In this document: positions 46,429-55,947 of the stretch, one piece after another
Layout of the letters: each line of letters begins with the position of its first letter
Numbering within the stretch: the stretch's first letter is position 1
Source of the DNA: Prolixibacteraceae bacterium
GTDB lineage: Bacteria; Bacteroidota; Bacteroidia; Bacteroidales; Prolixibacteraceae
Direction of reading: 5' to 3'
NCBI GenBank assembly: GCA_019459525.1
Contig: JAIBEY010000038.1
Span: 37,568 to 101,567 of the forward strand
DNA length: 64,000 nt
Made by a program: the position numbers and the translations under genes
Notes under the pieces: generated by a model
Database searches by the model: none
The model's input: only the letters and a program-made list of their open reading frames with translations
Told to the model about the DNA's origin: nothing

Positions 46429-47526
46429 TTAGTATGGATTTACTGGTGTTGCATGGAAATCAACCCCGAATTTTTTTCCGAGTTCTTCCAAATCTTTGAT
46501 GACCTGTTCGTGCAAAGGTATTCCATTTTTAAGACGATCGGCTGTTATTTCACGTTCCGGATCTCCTGGAATAAGCACACGTTCTTGCCCCGATGCTGGT
46601 TCTGCATTCCTGAATGTTTGAATCCAGTTGTCCATATGTTCTTTAAATTCGCTGGCAGGTCGGAAGGCATCAACCCGGATGGCTCCCAGGAAATGACCGA
46701 TTCCGTTCCCAACCTGATGGGTTGGTGGTTCAAGAAAACTTACAAATGGCGGTACCCAGGGGCCGTAGTTTGCTCCGGATAAAACTGCCGAAAAAATATC
46801 GACCATTGCACCCAGGCAATATCCTTTATGTCCGCCATGCTCACGGTCGCCACCCAAGGGCAGCATGGAACCTCCCTTTTTTAACGAATAGGCATCGGTT
46901 GTGGGGTTCCCGTCTTTATCCTGAGTCCACCCCAATGGGGCATCCTGACCTTTCCGTTGCAAAACTTCAAGCTTACCATTCGCCACGGTAGTTGTTGCCA
47001 TATCAATAATAAAAGGTGGCTGGTTTAATGCCGGAATTGCCACTGCAATTGGGTTTGTACCCAGGAACCGGCTTCTTGAAAACGTAGGGGCAACCAAAGG
47101 ACTGGCATTGGTCATCGAAATGCCAATCATATCGTGCTGAAGTGCCATCATGGCGTGGAATCCGGCAATTCCGTAATGATTTGAATTTTGAACGGCGACC
47201 CATCCGGTTCCTGCGATCCTGGCTTTTTCAATGGCTATTTGCATCGCATGTGGGGCAGTCACCAGACCTAATCCCAAATCTCCGTCTAAAACTGCGGTGC
47301 TGGGGGTTTCATGAATGATTTTCATGATTGGAGTGGCGTTTAGCCGTTTAAGTTCCCAAAGACGAACATACCCGCTAAGTCTTGCAACCCCGTGCGAATC
47401 TACTCCCCGCAGGTCGGCCTGGTTCAGACATTCTGCGGCAGTTTCTGCTTCAGTTGCGGGACAGCCCATTCCTGTGAAAATGCGCGACGTAAATTCTTTT
47501 AAATATGCTGAATCAATATTTGTCAT
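46429..47526 (-). CDS. Ldh-family oxidoreductase (malate/L-lactate dehydrogenase-like)
   Basis: A 365-residue NAD(P)-dependent dehydrogenase of the AllD/ComC/malate-type family, different from classical LDH. Markers are the NQADLRGVDSHGVARLSGYV start (catalytic His in SHG, about 44), NSNHYGIAGFHA, MTNASPLVAPTF, GTNPIAVAIP and GGHKGYCLGAMVDI. The substrate could be malate, sulfolactate, ureidoglycolate or another 2-hydroxyacid. It lies between an SDR (26-base gap) and a glycosyltransferase (15-base gap). Confidence 0.92.
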   Translation of the reverse strand: MTNIDSAYLKEFTSRIFTGMGCPATEAETAAECLNQADLRGVDSHGVARLSGYVRLWELKRLNATPIMKIIHETPSTAVLDGDLGLGLVTAPHAMQIAIEKARIAGTGWVAVQNSNHYGIAGFHAMMALQHDMIGISMTNASPLVAPTFSRSRFLGTNPIAVAIPALNQPPFIIDMATTTVANGKLEVLQRKGQDAPLGWTQDKDGNPTTDAYSLKKGGSMLPLGGDREHGGHKGYCLGAMVDIFSAVLSGANYGPWVPPFVSFLEPPTHQVGNGIGHFLGAIRVDAFRPASEFKEHMDNWIQTFRNAEPASGQERVLIPGDPEREITADRLKNGIPLHEQVIKDLEELGKKFGVDFHATPVNPY

Positions 47527-47552
47527 TTTTCAAACGGTTCTAAGTACAAAGT

Positions 47553-48320
47553 TTATTCTGATTTTTTGTTAAAATCTCTGGCCGATCCCTGACTGGTGGG
47601 CATAATCAGTATATCATCGATATTTACATGTGGCGGGCGGGTAACAACAAAAAGAATAGTTTCTGCAATATCTTTTGCCGAAAGTGGTGTAAATCCTTTG
47701 TAAACCTGAGCTGCCCTATCTTTGTCGCCGCGAAACCGAACCAGAGAGAATTCTGTGTCCACCGCTCCCGGAGCAATGGTGGTTACTTTAATGCCATAAG
47801 GAAGAAGTTCTATTCTCATGGCCCTTGAAATGGCCTCAACCGCGTGCTTGGTTCCGCAATACACCGAACCGTTGGGGTATGATTCTCTTCCGGCAATCGA
47901 AGAAATGCTTATGATATGCCCGGTTTGGCGCTCAATCATCCAGGAACTTATAATTCGCGAAGTATAGAGCAATCCCTTTACATTGGTGTCAATCATATCT
48001 TCCCAGTCATTTACATCAGCCGAGTTGACCGGAGCCAAACCAGCAGCCAAACCAGCATTATTTATTAAAATGTCGATTTGCTTCCATTCATCCGGAAGGC
48101 TGTTTAGTGCCTGTTCTGTTTCTGTTTTTAGCCGAATGTCGAAGTTTAACGTGATGATTTTGCAGTCAAATGTCGATTCTAAACTTTTTCTAAGCGATTC
48201 GAGCCTCTCTTTTCTTCTTCCTGTTAGTATTAAATTGTAGTTGTTTTGTGCAAGTAGAAGGGCTGTTTCGTAGCCTATACCAGCTGTGGCACCGGTGATT
48301 AGCGCTATTTTCTGATTCAT
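47553..48320 (-). CDS. Short-chain dehydrogenase/reductase (YdfG-like)
   Basis: A 255-residue classical SDR: cofactor loop GATAGIGYE (about 8-16), TGRRKERLESL (suggesting NADP preference because of the Arg pair), NNAGLAAG (about 87-94), catalytic Ser in SISSIAG (about 142) and YCGTKHA (Tyr about 155, Lys about 159). The C-terminus resembles YdfG, an NADP-dependent 3-hydroxy acid dehydrogenase (serine/allo-threonine). It is the first gene of the five-gene minus operon and diverges from the AIR-synthase-like gene. Confidence 0.93.
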   Translation of the reverse strand: MNQKIALITGATAGIGYETALLLAQNNYNLILTGRRKERLESLRKSLESTFDCKIITLNFDIRLKTETEQALNSLPDEWKQIDILINNAGLAAGLAPVNSADVNDWEDMIDTNVKGLLYTSRIISSWMIERQTGHIISISSIAGRESYPNGSVYCGTKHAVEAISRAMRIELLPYGIKVTTIAPGAVDTEFSLVRFRGDKDRAAQVYKGFTPLSAKDIAETILFVVTRPPHVNIDDILIMPTSQGSARDFNKKSE

Positions 48321-48430
48321 CTGAAATAATTGTATTTGTGAAGTTTAAAATTAAAAAATCCTCAAAACTATGGAATAACAAACTACTTAATTATTTTTGT
48401 TTCTGTATTGTAAAGATAAAATGACACATT

Positions 48431-49468
48431 ATGACTACTCAAAATAACGAAATTCAGGAATTCTCCATTGAACAATTGCCGGAAGAACAGGATGTTCAGG
48501 ATATCGTGTATCAGCTGATGGCCGACCCTAATCTGGCTGCAATTAATTATTTTAACGACTTTAGCGATGAAGCGATTGATCTTTCGTCTATGTCAAACGA
48601 TGAAACGGAAGAAACTGGTATGTTTTGTTCAGAAAGTGGTCAAATGATGGCTATTTCTACGCATGCCCTCCATCATCATCTCGAAATTGATCCACAACAG
48701 GCTACCGAAATACTTGTTTCTCGTGCGGTTCGGAAAATGATTTGCTTTGGAGCTGTTCCTGAAGCTATTAGTTCTTGTCTGTACCATATTAATGTTGCCG
48801 ATCCTAACGGTCAGTTTATTGCCTCGGGTGCAAAAAAAGGTCTTGAAAATGCGTGCAAAAAATTTAATATTAAACTCACCGACCGCAAAATCAGGTTTGA
48901 TTATTTCTCCGCTCATGGACCAGTGTCGCCAACCATTATTGTAAGCATTATGGCCTCGGTTCCGAATAAAGAAATGTTGGTTACACATAGTTTCAAGAAG
49001 AAAGGTAATAGCATTTTTATGATCGGAAATTCCTATGATGACGTTAATTCTTCTGAATATCTGGAGTTCTATCATGAAATATCCGAATCTTCACTCCCGG
49101 TTTTTGATATTGATATTGAAGTGAAGTTACATTCGGTGATGAAAAAACTGATTCAATCGGGCTTATTAAGTTCGGCCAACCCCGTTAGTAAAGGTGGACT
49201 TTTCTTTACGCTTTTGCGTGCGGGAATGCCTTCAGGATTAGGGTTTGATATAACTACTGACGCCGAAATTCGCACAGATGCTTTTCTTTTTGGAGAGGCA
49301 ATGGGGCGCATCGTTGTGGGAGTTGACCCTAAAAAAGTGGATGAATTTGTTGATCTGATGAGTAGCCTGAAAGTTCCGTTCTTTGCGCTGGGCCACGTTA
49401 CCAAGGGCGAAATTAGGATTGATGATGACTCATTTGGGTTTATCGACAAAATGACTTCAGCAAACTAA
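48431..49468 (+). CDS. AIR synthase-related protein (PurL-like half)
   Basis: A 345-residue protein with the PurM/PurL superfamily layout. The N-terminal part has VSRAVRKMICFGAVPEAIS (like the GA-P region of FGAM synthase), and the C-terminal AIRS_C part has NPVSKGGLFFTLLRAGMP, DAFLFGEAMGRIVVGV and FFALGHVTKGEI. An acidic N-terminal extension is present. True Bacteroidota PurL is about 1200 residues, so this is a stand-alone relative; glycines of the ATP-binding loops are poorly conserved. A catalytic or regulatory role in purine synthesis is not established. It diverges from the SDR operon. Confidence 0.8.
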   Translation: MTTQNNEIQEFSIEQLPEEQDVQDIVYQLMADPNLAAINYFNDFSDEAIDLSSMSNDETEETGMFCSESGQMMAISTHALHHHLEIDPQQATEILVSRAVRKMICFGAVPEAISSCLYHINVADPNGQFIASGAKKGLENACKKFNIKLTDRKIRFDYFSAHGPVSPTIIVSIMASVPNKEMLVTHSFKKKGNSIFMIGNSYDDVNSSEYLEFYHEISESSLPVFDIDIEVKLHSVMKKLIQSGLLSSANPVSKGGLFFTLLRAGMPSGLGFDITTDAEIRTDAFLFGEAMGRIVVGVDPKKVDEFVDLMSSLKVPFFALGHVTKGEIRIDDDSFGFIDKMTSAN

Positions 49469-49576
49469 ATTTAACCCGAGTTTAAACAAATTCTGTAGGC
49501 TTAGGAAAATCCGGAGTTATAAATACTGATGCGATTTTATATATTTTTCAGTATAAACTATTGAATAAAAAAATAG

Positions 49577-50299
49577 ATGCAAGTTACACCCTATAAAGAT
49601 TCTGATCAGCAAAAAAAACTTCAGGTGGAGCAGATGTTCGATAATATTGCTCCCAAATATGATTTTCTGAATCATTTTCTTTCGCTCGGCATTGATAAAC
49701 TTTGGAGGAAAAAGGCAATCCGGATTCTTTCGACTTATAAGCCTGCCGATATTCTTGATGTTGCTACTGGTACGGGTGATTTCGCGGTGGCGGCATCGAA
49801 ATTAAAACCGCGGAAGATAACCGGATTCGATATTTCTGAGCAAATGTTACAAGTCGGCCGCGACAAAGTAAAACGATTGGGCTTGGATCAACTGATTGAA
49901 TTTCAAAAGGGAGATTCGGAAGCAATGCCTTTTAGCAACAATTCTTTCGATGCAATTACTGTTGCTTTTGGAGTGCGCAATTTTGAAAACCTTGAGAACG
50001 GGTTGAAAGAGTTTCACCGGGTATTAAAAGATGAAGGAGTTGCTATTATCCTTGAATTCTCAAAACCCCGGCATTTCCCGATGAAGCAGTTTTATTTTTT
50101 TTATTTTTTCAGGATATTGCCTTTTATCGGGAAACTCGTATCCAAAGACGGTTCAGCCTATTCGTATTTGCCAGAGTCGGTAATGGCTTTTCCCGATGAT
50201 CAAAAGTTTTTATCGATTTTAAATCGCGTTGGTTTTTCGCGAGCCAGGCAAAAAAGACTAACTTTCGGGATTGCGACCATTTACGTGGCTCAAAAATAA
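49577..50299 (+). CDS. ubiE: Demethylmenaquinone/ubiquinone C-methyltransferase
   Basis: A SAM-dependent methyltransferase of 240 residues that converts demethylmenaquinol to menaquinol. The start KDSDQQKKLQVEQMFDNIAPKYD matches UbiE/MenG, and YDFLNHFLSLGIDKLWRKKA and ILDVATGTGDFAV (motif I) follow. The C-terminal end TFGIATIYVAQK is typical. In this phylum it serves menaquinone synthesis. It is followed by porT-like and FAD dehydrogenase genes in one direction. Confidence 0.95.
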   Translation: MQVTPYKDSDQQKKLQVEQMFDNIAPKYDFLNHFLSLGIDKLWRKKAIRILSTYKPADILDVATGTGDFAVAASKLKPRKITGFDISEQMLQVGRDKVKRLGLDQLIEFQKGDSEAMPFSNNSFDAITVAFGVRNFENLENGLKEFHRVLKDEGVAIILEFSKPRHFPMKQFYFFYFFRILPFIGKLVSKDGSAYSYLPESVMAFPDDQKFLSILNRVGFSRARQKRLTFGIATIYVAQK

Positions 50300-50361
50300 A
50301 TCCATCATACAATAATTTTGTAATATTGTGGTTTCATTGAATAGTAGATAACTGTTTTATT

Positions 50362-51123
50362 GTGAAGAGATTTTTATTTATCCTTATACTTCTGTTAGTC
50401 GGGCTTACCTCTTTTTCTCAAAGGATGTTGCTTAAGAATTTAACAACTTTTGATGATAAACGAATTCATTTCGGATTTTCGCTTGGCGTAAATACGCTTG
50501 ATTTTGATTTCACCCATTTTACCCTGATTGGCGACAATCCTAAATTTGATGCTGAAAATCTTGAAGTGATTGATGGAAAAACCATATATGCGGATGAAAA
50601 AATAAGAGCCGACATCAGCACTTTAACGCCTGGATTTACTGTCGGGATTGTGACTAACCTTCGGCTGGCCGAAAGCTTCGATCTTCGTTTTTTGCCGGGG
50701 ATGTCTTTCAGCGAACGAAAACTGGTTTACAATATCCCAATTCTTGATGTTAATCCCGGAAGCAAAGAATATTATTCCATCAAATCAACATTTCTTGATT
50801 TCCCGTTGTTGTTAAAGTATAAATCGAGAAAGATGAACAACCAAAGGCCTTATCTCATTGCTGGTGGAGCATGTCGCATCGACATATCGAAGACCGGACA
50901 GGAGGATTTGGTACGGTTAAAACCTTTCAGTACTTATCTTGAAGCGGGTGTGGGTTGGGACAGCTATTTGCAGTTCTTCAGGCTTTCAACAGAATTGAAA
51001 TTTAGTTTTGGAATGGATAATGTTTTGGACGTTGGGCCGAAAAGTACTCAGTATCAGGTTTATTCCAATGCCTTTTCCCGTTTGTCTTCAAATATGTTTA
51101 TATTTAGTTTTCATTTCGAATAA
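50362..51123 (+). CDS. porT: PorT-like outer membrane beta-barrel protein (T9SS-associated)
   Basis: A 253-residue protein with a signal peptide ending TSFSQ and an alternating pattern typical of outer-membrane beta-barrels. The KRIHFGFSLGVNT start and the location directly after ubiE are those of PorT/SprT, a protein needed for type IX secretion and gliding. The window contains a T9SS cargo (35.8-43.1 kb), so a functional system is expected. The start is GTG at 50362. Other T9SS core genes are not in the window. The family assignment rests on context plus general sequence character. Confidence 0.75.
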   Translation: MKRFLFILILLLVGLTSFSQRMLLKNLTTFDDKRIHFGFSLGVNTLDFDFTHFTLIGDNPKFDAENLEVIDGKTIYADEKIRADISTLTPGFTVGIVTNLRLAESFDLRFLPGMSFSERKLVYNIPILDVNPGSKEYYSIKSTFLDFPLLLKYKSRKMNNQRPYLIAGGACRIDISKTGQEDLVRLKPFSTYLEAGVGWDSYLQFFRLSTELKFSFGMDNVLDVGPKSTQYQVYSNAFSRLSSNMFIFSFHFE

Positions 51124-51125
51124 CC

Positions 51126-52685
51126 TTGAAACAGGAAATCAATCTTTCACTTTCGCCTAAACAGGCTTCTGACGAACAATTCTACAAACCAATTTTAGCT
51201 GAGAAACTTCATGTTGATGAAGAACGGATTAAACTGATTAACGTCAAACGTAAATCGATTGATGCCCGCCAGCGTGCTATTCGGATTAATTTGGGCGTTG
51301 AAGTTTTTATCGACGAATTGCCTACGCCTGAGCTTATCGATTTTCGGTACGACCAGGTTGGACAAAAACCTGCCGTTGTTATTGTTGGTGCCGGGCCAGC
51401 CGGGCTTTTCGCTGCGTTGCGTTTGATTGAACTGGGCTTTAAACCCGTAATTTTTGAACGTGGCAGAAATGTGAGCGACCGGAAGCGCGATATCGCCAAA
51501 ATTCATCGCGAACATTTGGTCGATCCGGATTCGAATTACGGATTTGGGGAGGGTGGGGCAGGCACTTTTTCCGACGGAAAATTATATACCCGATCGAAGA
51601 AACGGGGAAATGTCAGGCGTATTCTCGAAATATTTTATGCCAACGGCGCTCTTCCTGAAATTTTGATTGACGCTCATCCTCATATCGGTACCAATATGCT
51701 TCCCGGTATCATTACCAGTATTCGGAATAAAATAGTAGAGGCTGGCGGCGAAATTCATTTTAACAGCAGGGTTGCCGATTTTATTGTTGAAAACGACCGT
51801 TGTACAGGAATTATGCTGGCTGATACAACAATTGTTGAAGCCGAAGCGGTTATTTTGGCAACAGGCCATTCGGCTCGTGAGATTTATGAACTTTTATATG
51901 AAAAGGGTATTTCTATCGAAGCTAAAACCTTTGCCGTTGGGGTAAGGGCTGAACATCCGCAGGCTTTAATTGATTCGATACAATACGATCAACCACAACG
52001 CGGACCGTATTTGCCACCGGCAACCTATTCGTTTGTGGAGCAGGTTGAACAGCGTGGAGTCTATTCATTTTGCATGTGCCCCGGTGGGATAATGGTCCCT
52101 GCCGCCACTGCGCCTGGCGAAATGGTGGTTAATGGTATGTCGCCAACCCGGCGAAATACGAAGTTTGCCAATTCGGGAATGGTTGTTGAAATCAGGCCTG
52201 AAGATTTAAATGAGTTCAGGCATTTAGGCGTGATGGCCGGGCTTGAATTTCAGCGTAAAATTGAACGGTTATGTTTTTCACTGAACGGACAGACTCAGTT
52301 TGCCCCGTCTCAGCGGATGGCCGATTTTGTGGCCGATCGTTTTTCACAGGATTTGCCCGAATCATCCTATCACCCGGGTTTGGTTTCCGTCCCTTTGCAC
52401 GAAAAACTTCCGAAACGAATCCGGACCAGGCTTCAGGAGGCATTCAAACTGATTGATAAAAAGGCTCATGGTTATTTAACCAACGATGCCATTATTGTGG
52501 GGGTGGAATCGCGTACCTCTTCGCCAATCCGTATTCCGCGAAAAGAGGATACGTTTGAGCATGTAAAGATTCGTGGTCTTTATCCGTGTGGCGAAGGTGC
52601 CGGGTATGCCGGTGGAATCGTCTCTTCGGCGATGGATGGCGAACGCTGTGCCGAGGCTTTTGCCGAAAATTACTTCCGGAAATAA
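51126..52685 (+). CDS. FAD-dependent dehydrogenase (COG2509-type)
   Basis: A 519-residue NAD(P)/FAD oxidoreductase of unknown substrate. An N-terminal THUMP-like/ferredoxin-like segment of about 85 residues precedes the FAD loop VIVGAGPAGLFAALRLIELG (about 87-106). YGFGEGGAGTFSDGKLYTRS, HPHIGTNMLPGI and the C-terminal GLYPCGEGAGYAGGIVSSA motif complete it. The start is TTG at 51126, 2 bases after the porT-like stop. It converges with the SpoU methyltransferase gene, 11 bases apart. Confidence 0.9.
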   Translation: MKQEINLSLSPKQASDEQFYKPILAEKLHVDEERIKLINVKRKSIDARQRAIRINLGVEVFIDELPTPELIDFRYDQVGQKPAVVIVGAGPAGLFAALRLIELGFKPVIFERGRNVSDRKRDIAKIHREHLVDPDSNYGFGEGGAGTFSDGKLYTRSKKRGNVRRILEIFYANGALPEILIDAHPHIGTNMLPGIITSIRNKIVEAGGEIHFNSRVADFIVENDRCTGIMLADTTIVEAEAVILATGHSAREIYELLYEKGISIEAKTFAVGVRAEHPQALIDSIQYDQPQRGPYLPPATYSFVEQVEQRGVYSFCMCPGGIMVPAATAPGEMVVNGMSPTRRNTKFANSGMVVEIRPEDLNEFRHLGVMAGLEFQRKIERLCFSLNGQTQFAPSQRMADFVADRFSQDLPESSYHPGLVSVPLHEKLPKRIRTRLQEAFKLIDKKAHGYLTNDAIIVGVESRTSSPIRIPRKEDTFEHVKIRGLYPCGEGAGYAGGIVSSAMDGERCAEAFAENYFRK

Positions 52686-52696
52686 GCTTTTTGTAC

Positions 52697-53458
52697 CTAT
52701 CTGCGCCTGAATTCCGAACAACAAATAGCGGTAGCAATAGCTACGTTTAACGATTCCGGCTTGTTTTTATCCGAAGAAAAAGTTGGGATTAATAATCTCC
52801 GGTTTACCAATTTGCTTATGGGCTCGGATATGCCGTTCCCTTCGTTTCCCATCACAATAATTCCGTTACGGGTAAGCGATTCCTGGTAGATGTTTTCGCC
52901 TTCCAGAAAGGTGCCGTAAACGGGTATTTGTGCTCGGTCAATCTCATTCAAATAATCCTCCAGGCTGGTGTACCAGGTTTTAGTCCTGAAAATGGCTCCC
53001 ATGCTGGCCTGAACAACCTTAGGATTATAAGCATCAACTGTATTTTCAGAGCAAATAACCGTTTTTATTCCAAACCAATCGGCAATTCGCAGAATCGTAC
53101 CCAGATTTCCGGGATCCTGAATGAAGTCAAGCGCAAGGAAAAGCTCGTTTGGTAAGTTTAGCTCGGGCCGTGGATTGACTGGTTGGGCCAGAATAGCCAG
53201 TGCATCCTGAGGATTCTGCTGTAAGCTTGCTTTCTGAATCGTCGCAGTATCTGTTTCTATCAGTTCGCCGGCCTTTGTGGCTGCTTCCGGATATTGTTCA
53301 AGAAACGTGGAAGTGCAGACCAACGTTTGGATAGGGCAACCAGAACGAAGAGCCTCTTCAACCATTTTAATTCCTTCGATCAGGAAAAGTCCGGTTTCGT
53401 CTCTGCTTTTTTTTCGGTTTAATGACTGTATTAGTTTAATTTTGTTCTTACTCAACAT
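52697..53458 (-). CDS. SpoU/TrmH-family RNA 2'-O-methyltransferase
   Basis: A SPOUT methyltransferase of 253 residues acting on rRNA or tRNA. The N-terminal substrate-binding part has GLFLIEGIKMVEEAL, and the trefoil-knot domain has DFIQDPGNLGTILRIADWFG (motif 1), GNEGNGIS (motif 2) and the C-terminal PESLNVAIATAICCSEF (motif 3). It most resembles RlmB/TsnR-like rRNA enzymes. It diverges from tamL, whose promoter overlaps the gap at 53459-53550. Confidence 0.93.
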   Translation of the reverse strand: MLSKNKIKLIQSLNRKKSRDETGLFLIEGIKMVEEALRSGCPIQTLVCTSTFLEQYPEAATKAGELIETDTATIQKASLQQNPQDALAILAQPVNPRPELNLPNELFLALDFIQDPGNLGTILRIADWFGIKTVICSENTVDAYNPKVVQASMGAIFRTKTWYTSLEDYLNEIDRAQIPVYGTFLEGENIYQESLTRNGIIVMGNEGNGISEPISKLVNRRLLIPTFSSDKNKPESLNVAIATAICCSEFRRR

Positions 53459-53508
53459 ATCTCATGGATCTTCGTTCTAAAAATGTAAAAATAAAAAGGT
53501 CTGAAAGA

Positions 53509-53538
53509 TTTGCGAACCAAATGCTCTGTTTATTTTTG
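53509..53538 (+). promoter_or_regulatory. Promoter of the tamL gene
   Basis: TTTG at 53509-53512 and TATTTTTG at 53531-53538 are spaced by 18 bases, matching the Bacteroidota consensus. The transcript start would lie just before the ATG at 53551. Confidence 0.65.
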
Positions 53539-53550
53539 TAAAAACTCAAA

Positions 53551-55893
53551 ATGATGCGTTTATTTCTCCGGAACAACTGTTTTATTGCTTATTCAATCCT
53601 GCTTTTGGGCTGCATCTTCCTGCTGGGGTCTTGCAACTCAACCAGATTTGTACCGGAAGGAAAATGTCTGCTCAATAAAATTTCTGTAAAGGTTGACGAT
53701 AAAAACCTGAAACGTGAGGAAATTAAAACACACATCAGGCAAAAGGAAAACCTGAAAATACTGGGCATGTTTAAATTCCACCTCGGGTTGTACAATTTGT
53801 CGTCGGCAAAAAAAGAAAACGACTGGCTAAAACGCATTGGCGAAGCACCGGTTTTGTACGATGAATTTCAGGCAGAGCGAACCAAAGGTCAGCTTTTAAT
53901 TTATTTGAGGAACAAGGGCTATTATAACGCGGAGGTAATTGATTCGGCAACAGTTAACAACAGGAAAAAGAAACTTAATCTGTCTTTCTATATCAAGGCA
54001 AGGCAACCATACCGGATTCGTAACTATTCGTATTCGTTTAAGGATATGAATCTGCGGGATGTCCTGCTTCGCGACTCGGTGAACCAACTGATTAAGCCAA
54101 CTGATATATTCGATGTTGATTTATTAAATGCAGAAAGGCAGCGGATTTCAAGGGTTTTGAAGGACAAGGGTTTTTATAAGTTTAATGAAGATTTTATAAC
54201 CTATCAGGCCGATTCCAATTTTTACAGCAATCAGGTTGACCTTACCGTAACCATTGACGATGCCTTGTTGAAAAATGACGAGAGTGATGTTGTTCCGCAC
54301 CAAAAATACAAGATCAGGAATTACCTGATAAATCCTGATTTTAAAACGACCGGTCTTTTGTCTGATCAGGCAGAGCAGCCGATGGATACCTTGGTTGTCG
54401 ATAATTATATTTTTACCTCTTCAGGAAAGTTGAAATATAAGCCTTTTTTGTTTTCTAATTTAAATAGGTTAACGGATAGTACTTATTATAGTTTGCAGAA
54501 TGCGGAAAAAACCTACAGGGCATTAAACCGGTTGAAGCAATTTAAACTCATCAATATCAGTTTTGCTGAAACGAATTTATATGCGGATTCAATCCCTTTG
54601 CTCGATTGCAAGATTCAACTGTCTTCATTGCCCCGGCAAAATTTCTCTGTTGATGTGGAAGGAACAAATTCATCGGGGAACTTGGGTGTTGCAGGAAATC
54701 TGAATTTTCAGCATCGCAATTTGTTTCGTGGTGCCGAGGTTTTTGATTTGCAACTTCGTGGCGCCAGGGAAAGGCAACAGACATCATTGGTCAATAACAG
54801 TAGTCTCAATACACAGGAATTTGGTATCGAATCGAGTGTTACTATCCCCAAATTCCTAAGTTTTATTGGCCGCAAAAAGATGTTCACATTTCAGATTCCT
54901 GAAACTAAATTTACGGTTGGGTACAATTACCAAAAACGGCCTGATTATGTCAGGACAATTACGAATCTGAAGTTTGGTTACAATTGGAAAACGACTCAAT
55001 TTCAGTTTCATACATTGAATTTGGTTGATTTGAACTATGTCCACCTTTACGATCAGAATGAGGCTTTCATCAATTCTATAAAAGATTTATACATCAAAAG
55101 CAGTTTTACCGATCATCTTATATTGGCATCGAATTATAGTTGGATGTACAATACGCAGAACATCGGCAAGCGCGAGGATTATATATTCTATAAGGTTAAT
55201 TTCGAATCAGCCGGAAATCTGTTCGGCCTATATTCCGGGTTGGTCAACAAGAATAGGACCAGCGTTCTGGATACCATTACCGGCCATATGAGTTCGTTTT
55301 ATCAGATATTGAATACCCGTTTTGCCCAATATGTGAAAGGAGACTTTGAATACCGTTATGGCCACATGATTAATAAGTTGAGTTCGGTTGTTGGTCGCGC
55401 ATTTATTGGGATTGGTGTTCCGTATGGCAACTTCGATGTTTTGCCGTTTGAGAAGAAATATTTTACTGGAGGAGCCAATGGCATTCGGGCATGGCAGGTT
55501 AGGTCGCTCGGGCCAGGTTCATACAAAGCTCCGGTTGATACTTATCCCAACCAATCCTCAGATATTAAGCTGGAAGCCAACCTGGAATACCGTTTTAAGT
55601 TAGTTTGGAGAATGGAAGGTGCTTTATTTCTGGATGCCGGAAATATTTGGGCAATTAACCGCAAAGATAACCGCTCTGGTGCTGTTTTTAAAGCAGATGA
55701 GTTTTACAAGCAGATCGCCGTTGGTTCTGGTTTTGGTATGCGGTTCGATTTTACCTATTTCCTGTTTCGGCTCGATTTAGGAATGAAAATGAGGGATCCT
55801 TCACTCCCTGCCGGGAAAAGGATTATCCCGGGTAATTATCCTATAAAAGGCGAGCATTTTAACCTGTCTTTTGCCATCGGGTATCCGTTCTAA
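53551..55893 (+). CDS. tamL: TamL: lipidated TamA/BamA-family outer membrane protein
   Basis: A 780-residue Omp85-family protein. It begins with a lipoprotein signal and lipobox LLGSC, the hallmark of the Bacteroidota lipidated TamA (TamL), followed by VPEGKCLLNKI and POTRA-like repeats (about 40-350). The C-terminal barrel contains FTGGANGIRAWQVRSLGPGSY (the conserved L6-type VRGF/IRAW element), and ends in the beta-strand FNLSFAIGYPF. It probably inserts outer-membrane proteins with a TamB-like partner encoded elsewhere. Confidence 0.93.
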   Translation: MMRLFLRNNCFIAYSILLLGCIFLLGSCNSTRFVPEGKCLLNKISVKVDDKNLKREEIKTHIRQKENLKILGMFKFHLGLYNLSSAKKENDWLKRIGEAPVLYDEFQAERTKGQLLIYLRNKGYYNAEVIDSATVNNRKKKLNLSFYIKARQPYRIRNYSYSFKDMNLRDVLLRDSVNQLIKPTDIFDVDLLNAERQRISRVLKDKGFYKFNEDFITYQADSNFYSNQVDLTVTIDDALLKNDESDVVPHQKYKIRNYLINPDFKTTGLLSDQAEQPMDTLVVDNYIFTSSGKLKYKPFLFSNLNRLTDSTYYSLQNAEKTYRALNRLKQFKLINISFAETNLYADSIPLLDCKIQLSSLPRQNFSVDVEGTNSSGNLGVAGNLNFQHRNLFRGAEVFDLQLRGARERQQTSLVNNSSLNTQEFGIESSVTIPKFLSFIGRKKMFTFQIPETKFTVGYNYQKRPDYVRTITNLKFGYNWKTTQFQFHTLNLVDLNYVHLYDQNEAFINSIKDLYIKSSFTDHLILASNYSWMYNTQNIGKREDYIFYKVNFESAGNLFGLYSGLVNKNRTSVLDTITGHMSSFYQILNTRFAQYVKGDFEYRYGHMINKLSSVVGRAFIGIGVPYGNFDVLPFEKKYFTGGANGIRAWQVRSLGPGSYKAPVDTYPNQSSDIKLEANLEYRFKLVWRMEGALFLDAGNIWAINRKDNRSGAVFKADEFYKQIAVGSGFGMRFDFTYFLFRLDLGMKMRDPSLPAGKRIIPGNYPIKGEHFNLSFAIGYPF

Positions 55894-55896
55894 AAC

Positions 55897-55930
55897 AAAA
55901 AAGGGACAACCTAAGTTATCCCCTTTATTT
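55897..55930. terminator. Bidirectional terminator between tamL and the class IIB aldolase gene
   Basis: AAAGGG (55900-55905) pairs with CCCTTT (55921-55926), with an inner AAC/GTT pairing. T-rich sequence on one side and A-rich on the other serve both convergent genes. Confidence 0.75.
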
Positions 55931-55947
55931 ATCGTCAATGCTTCAGA

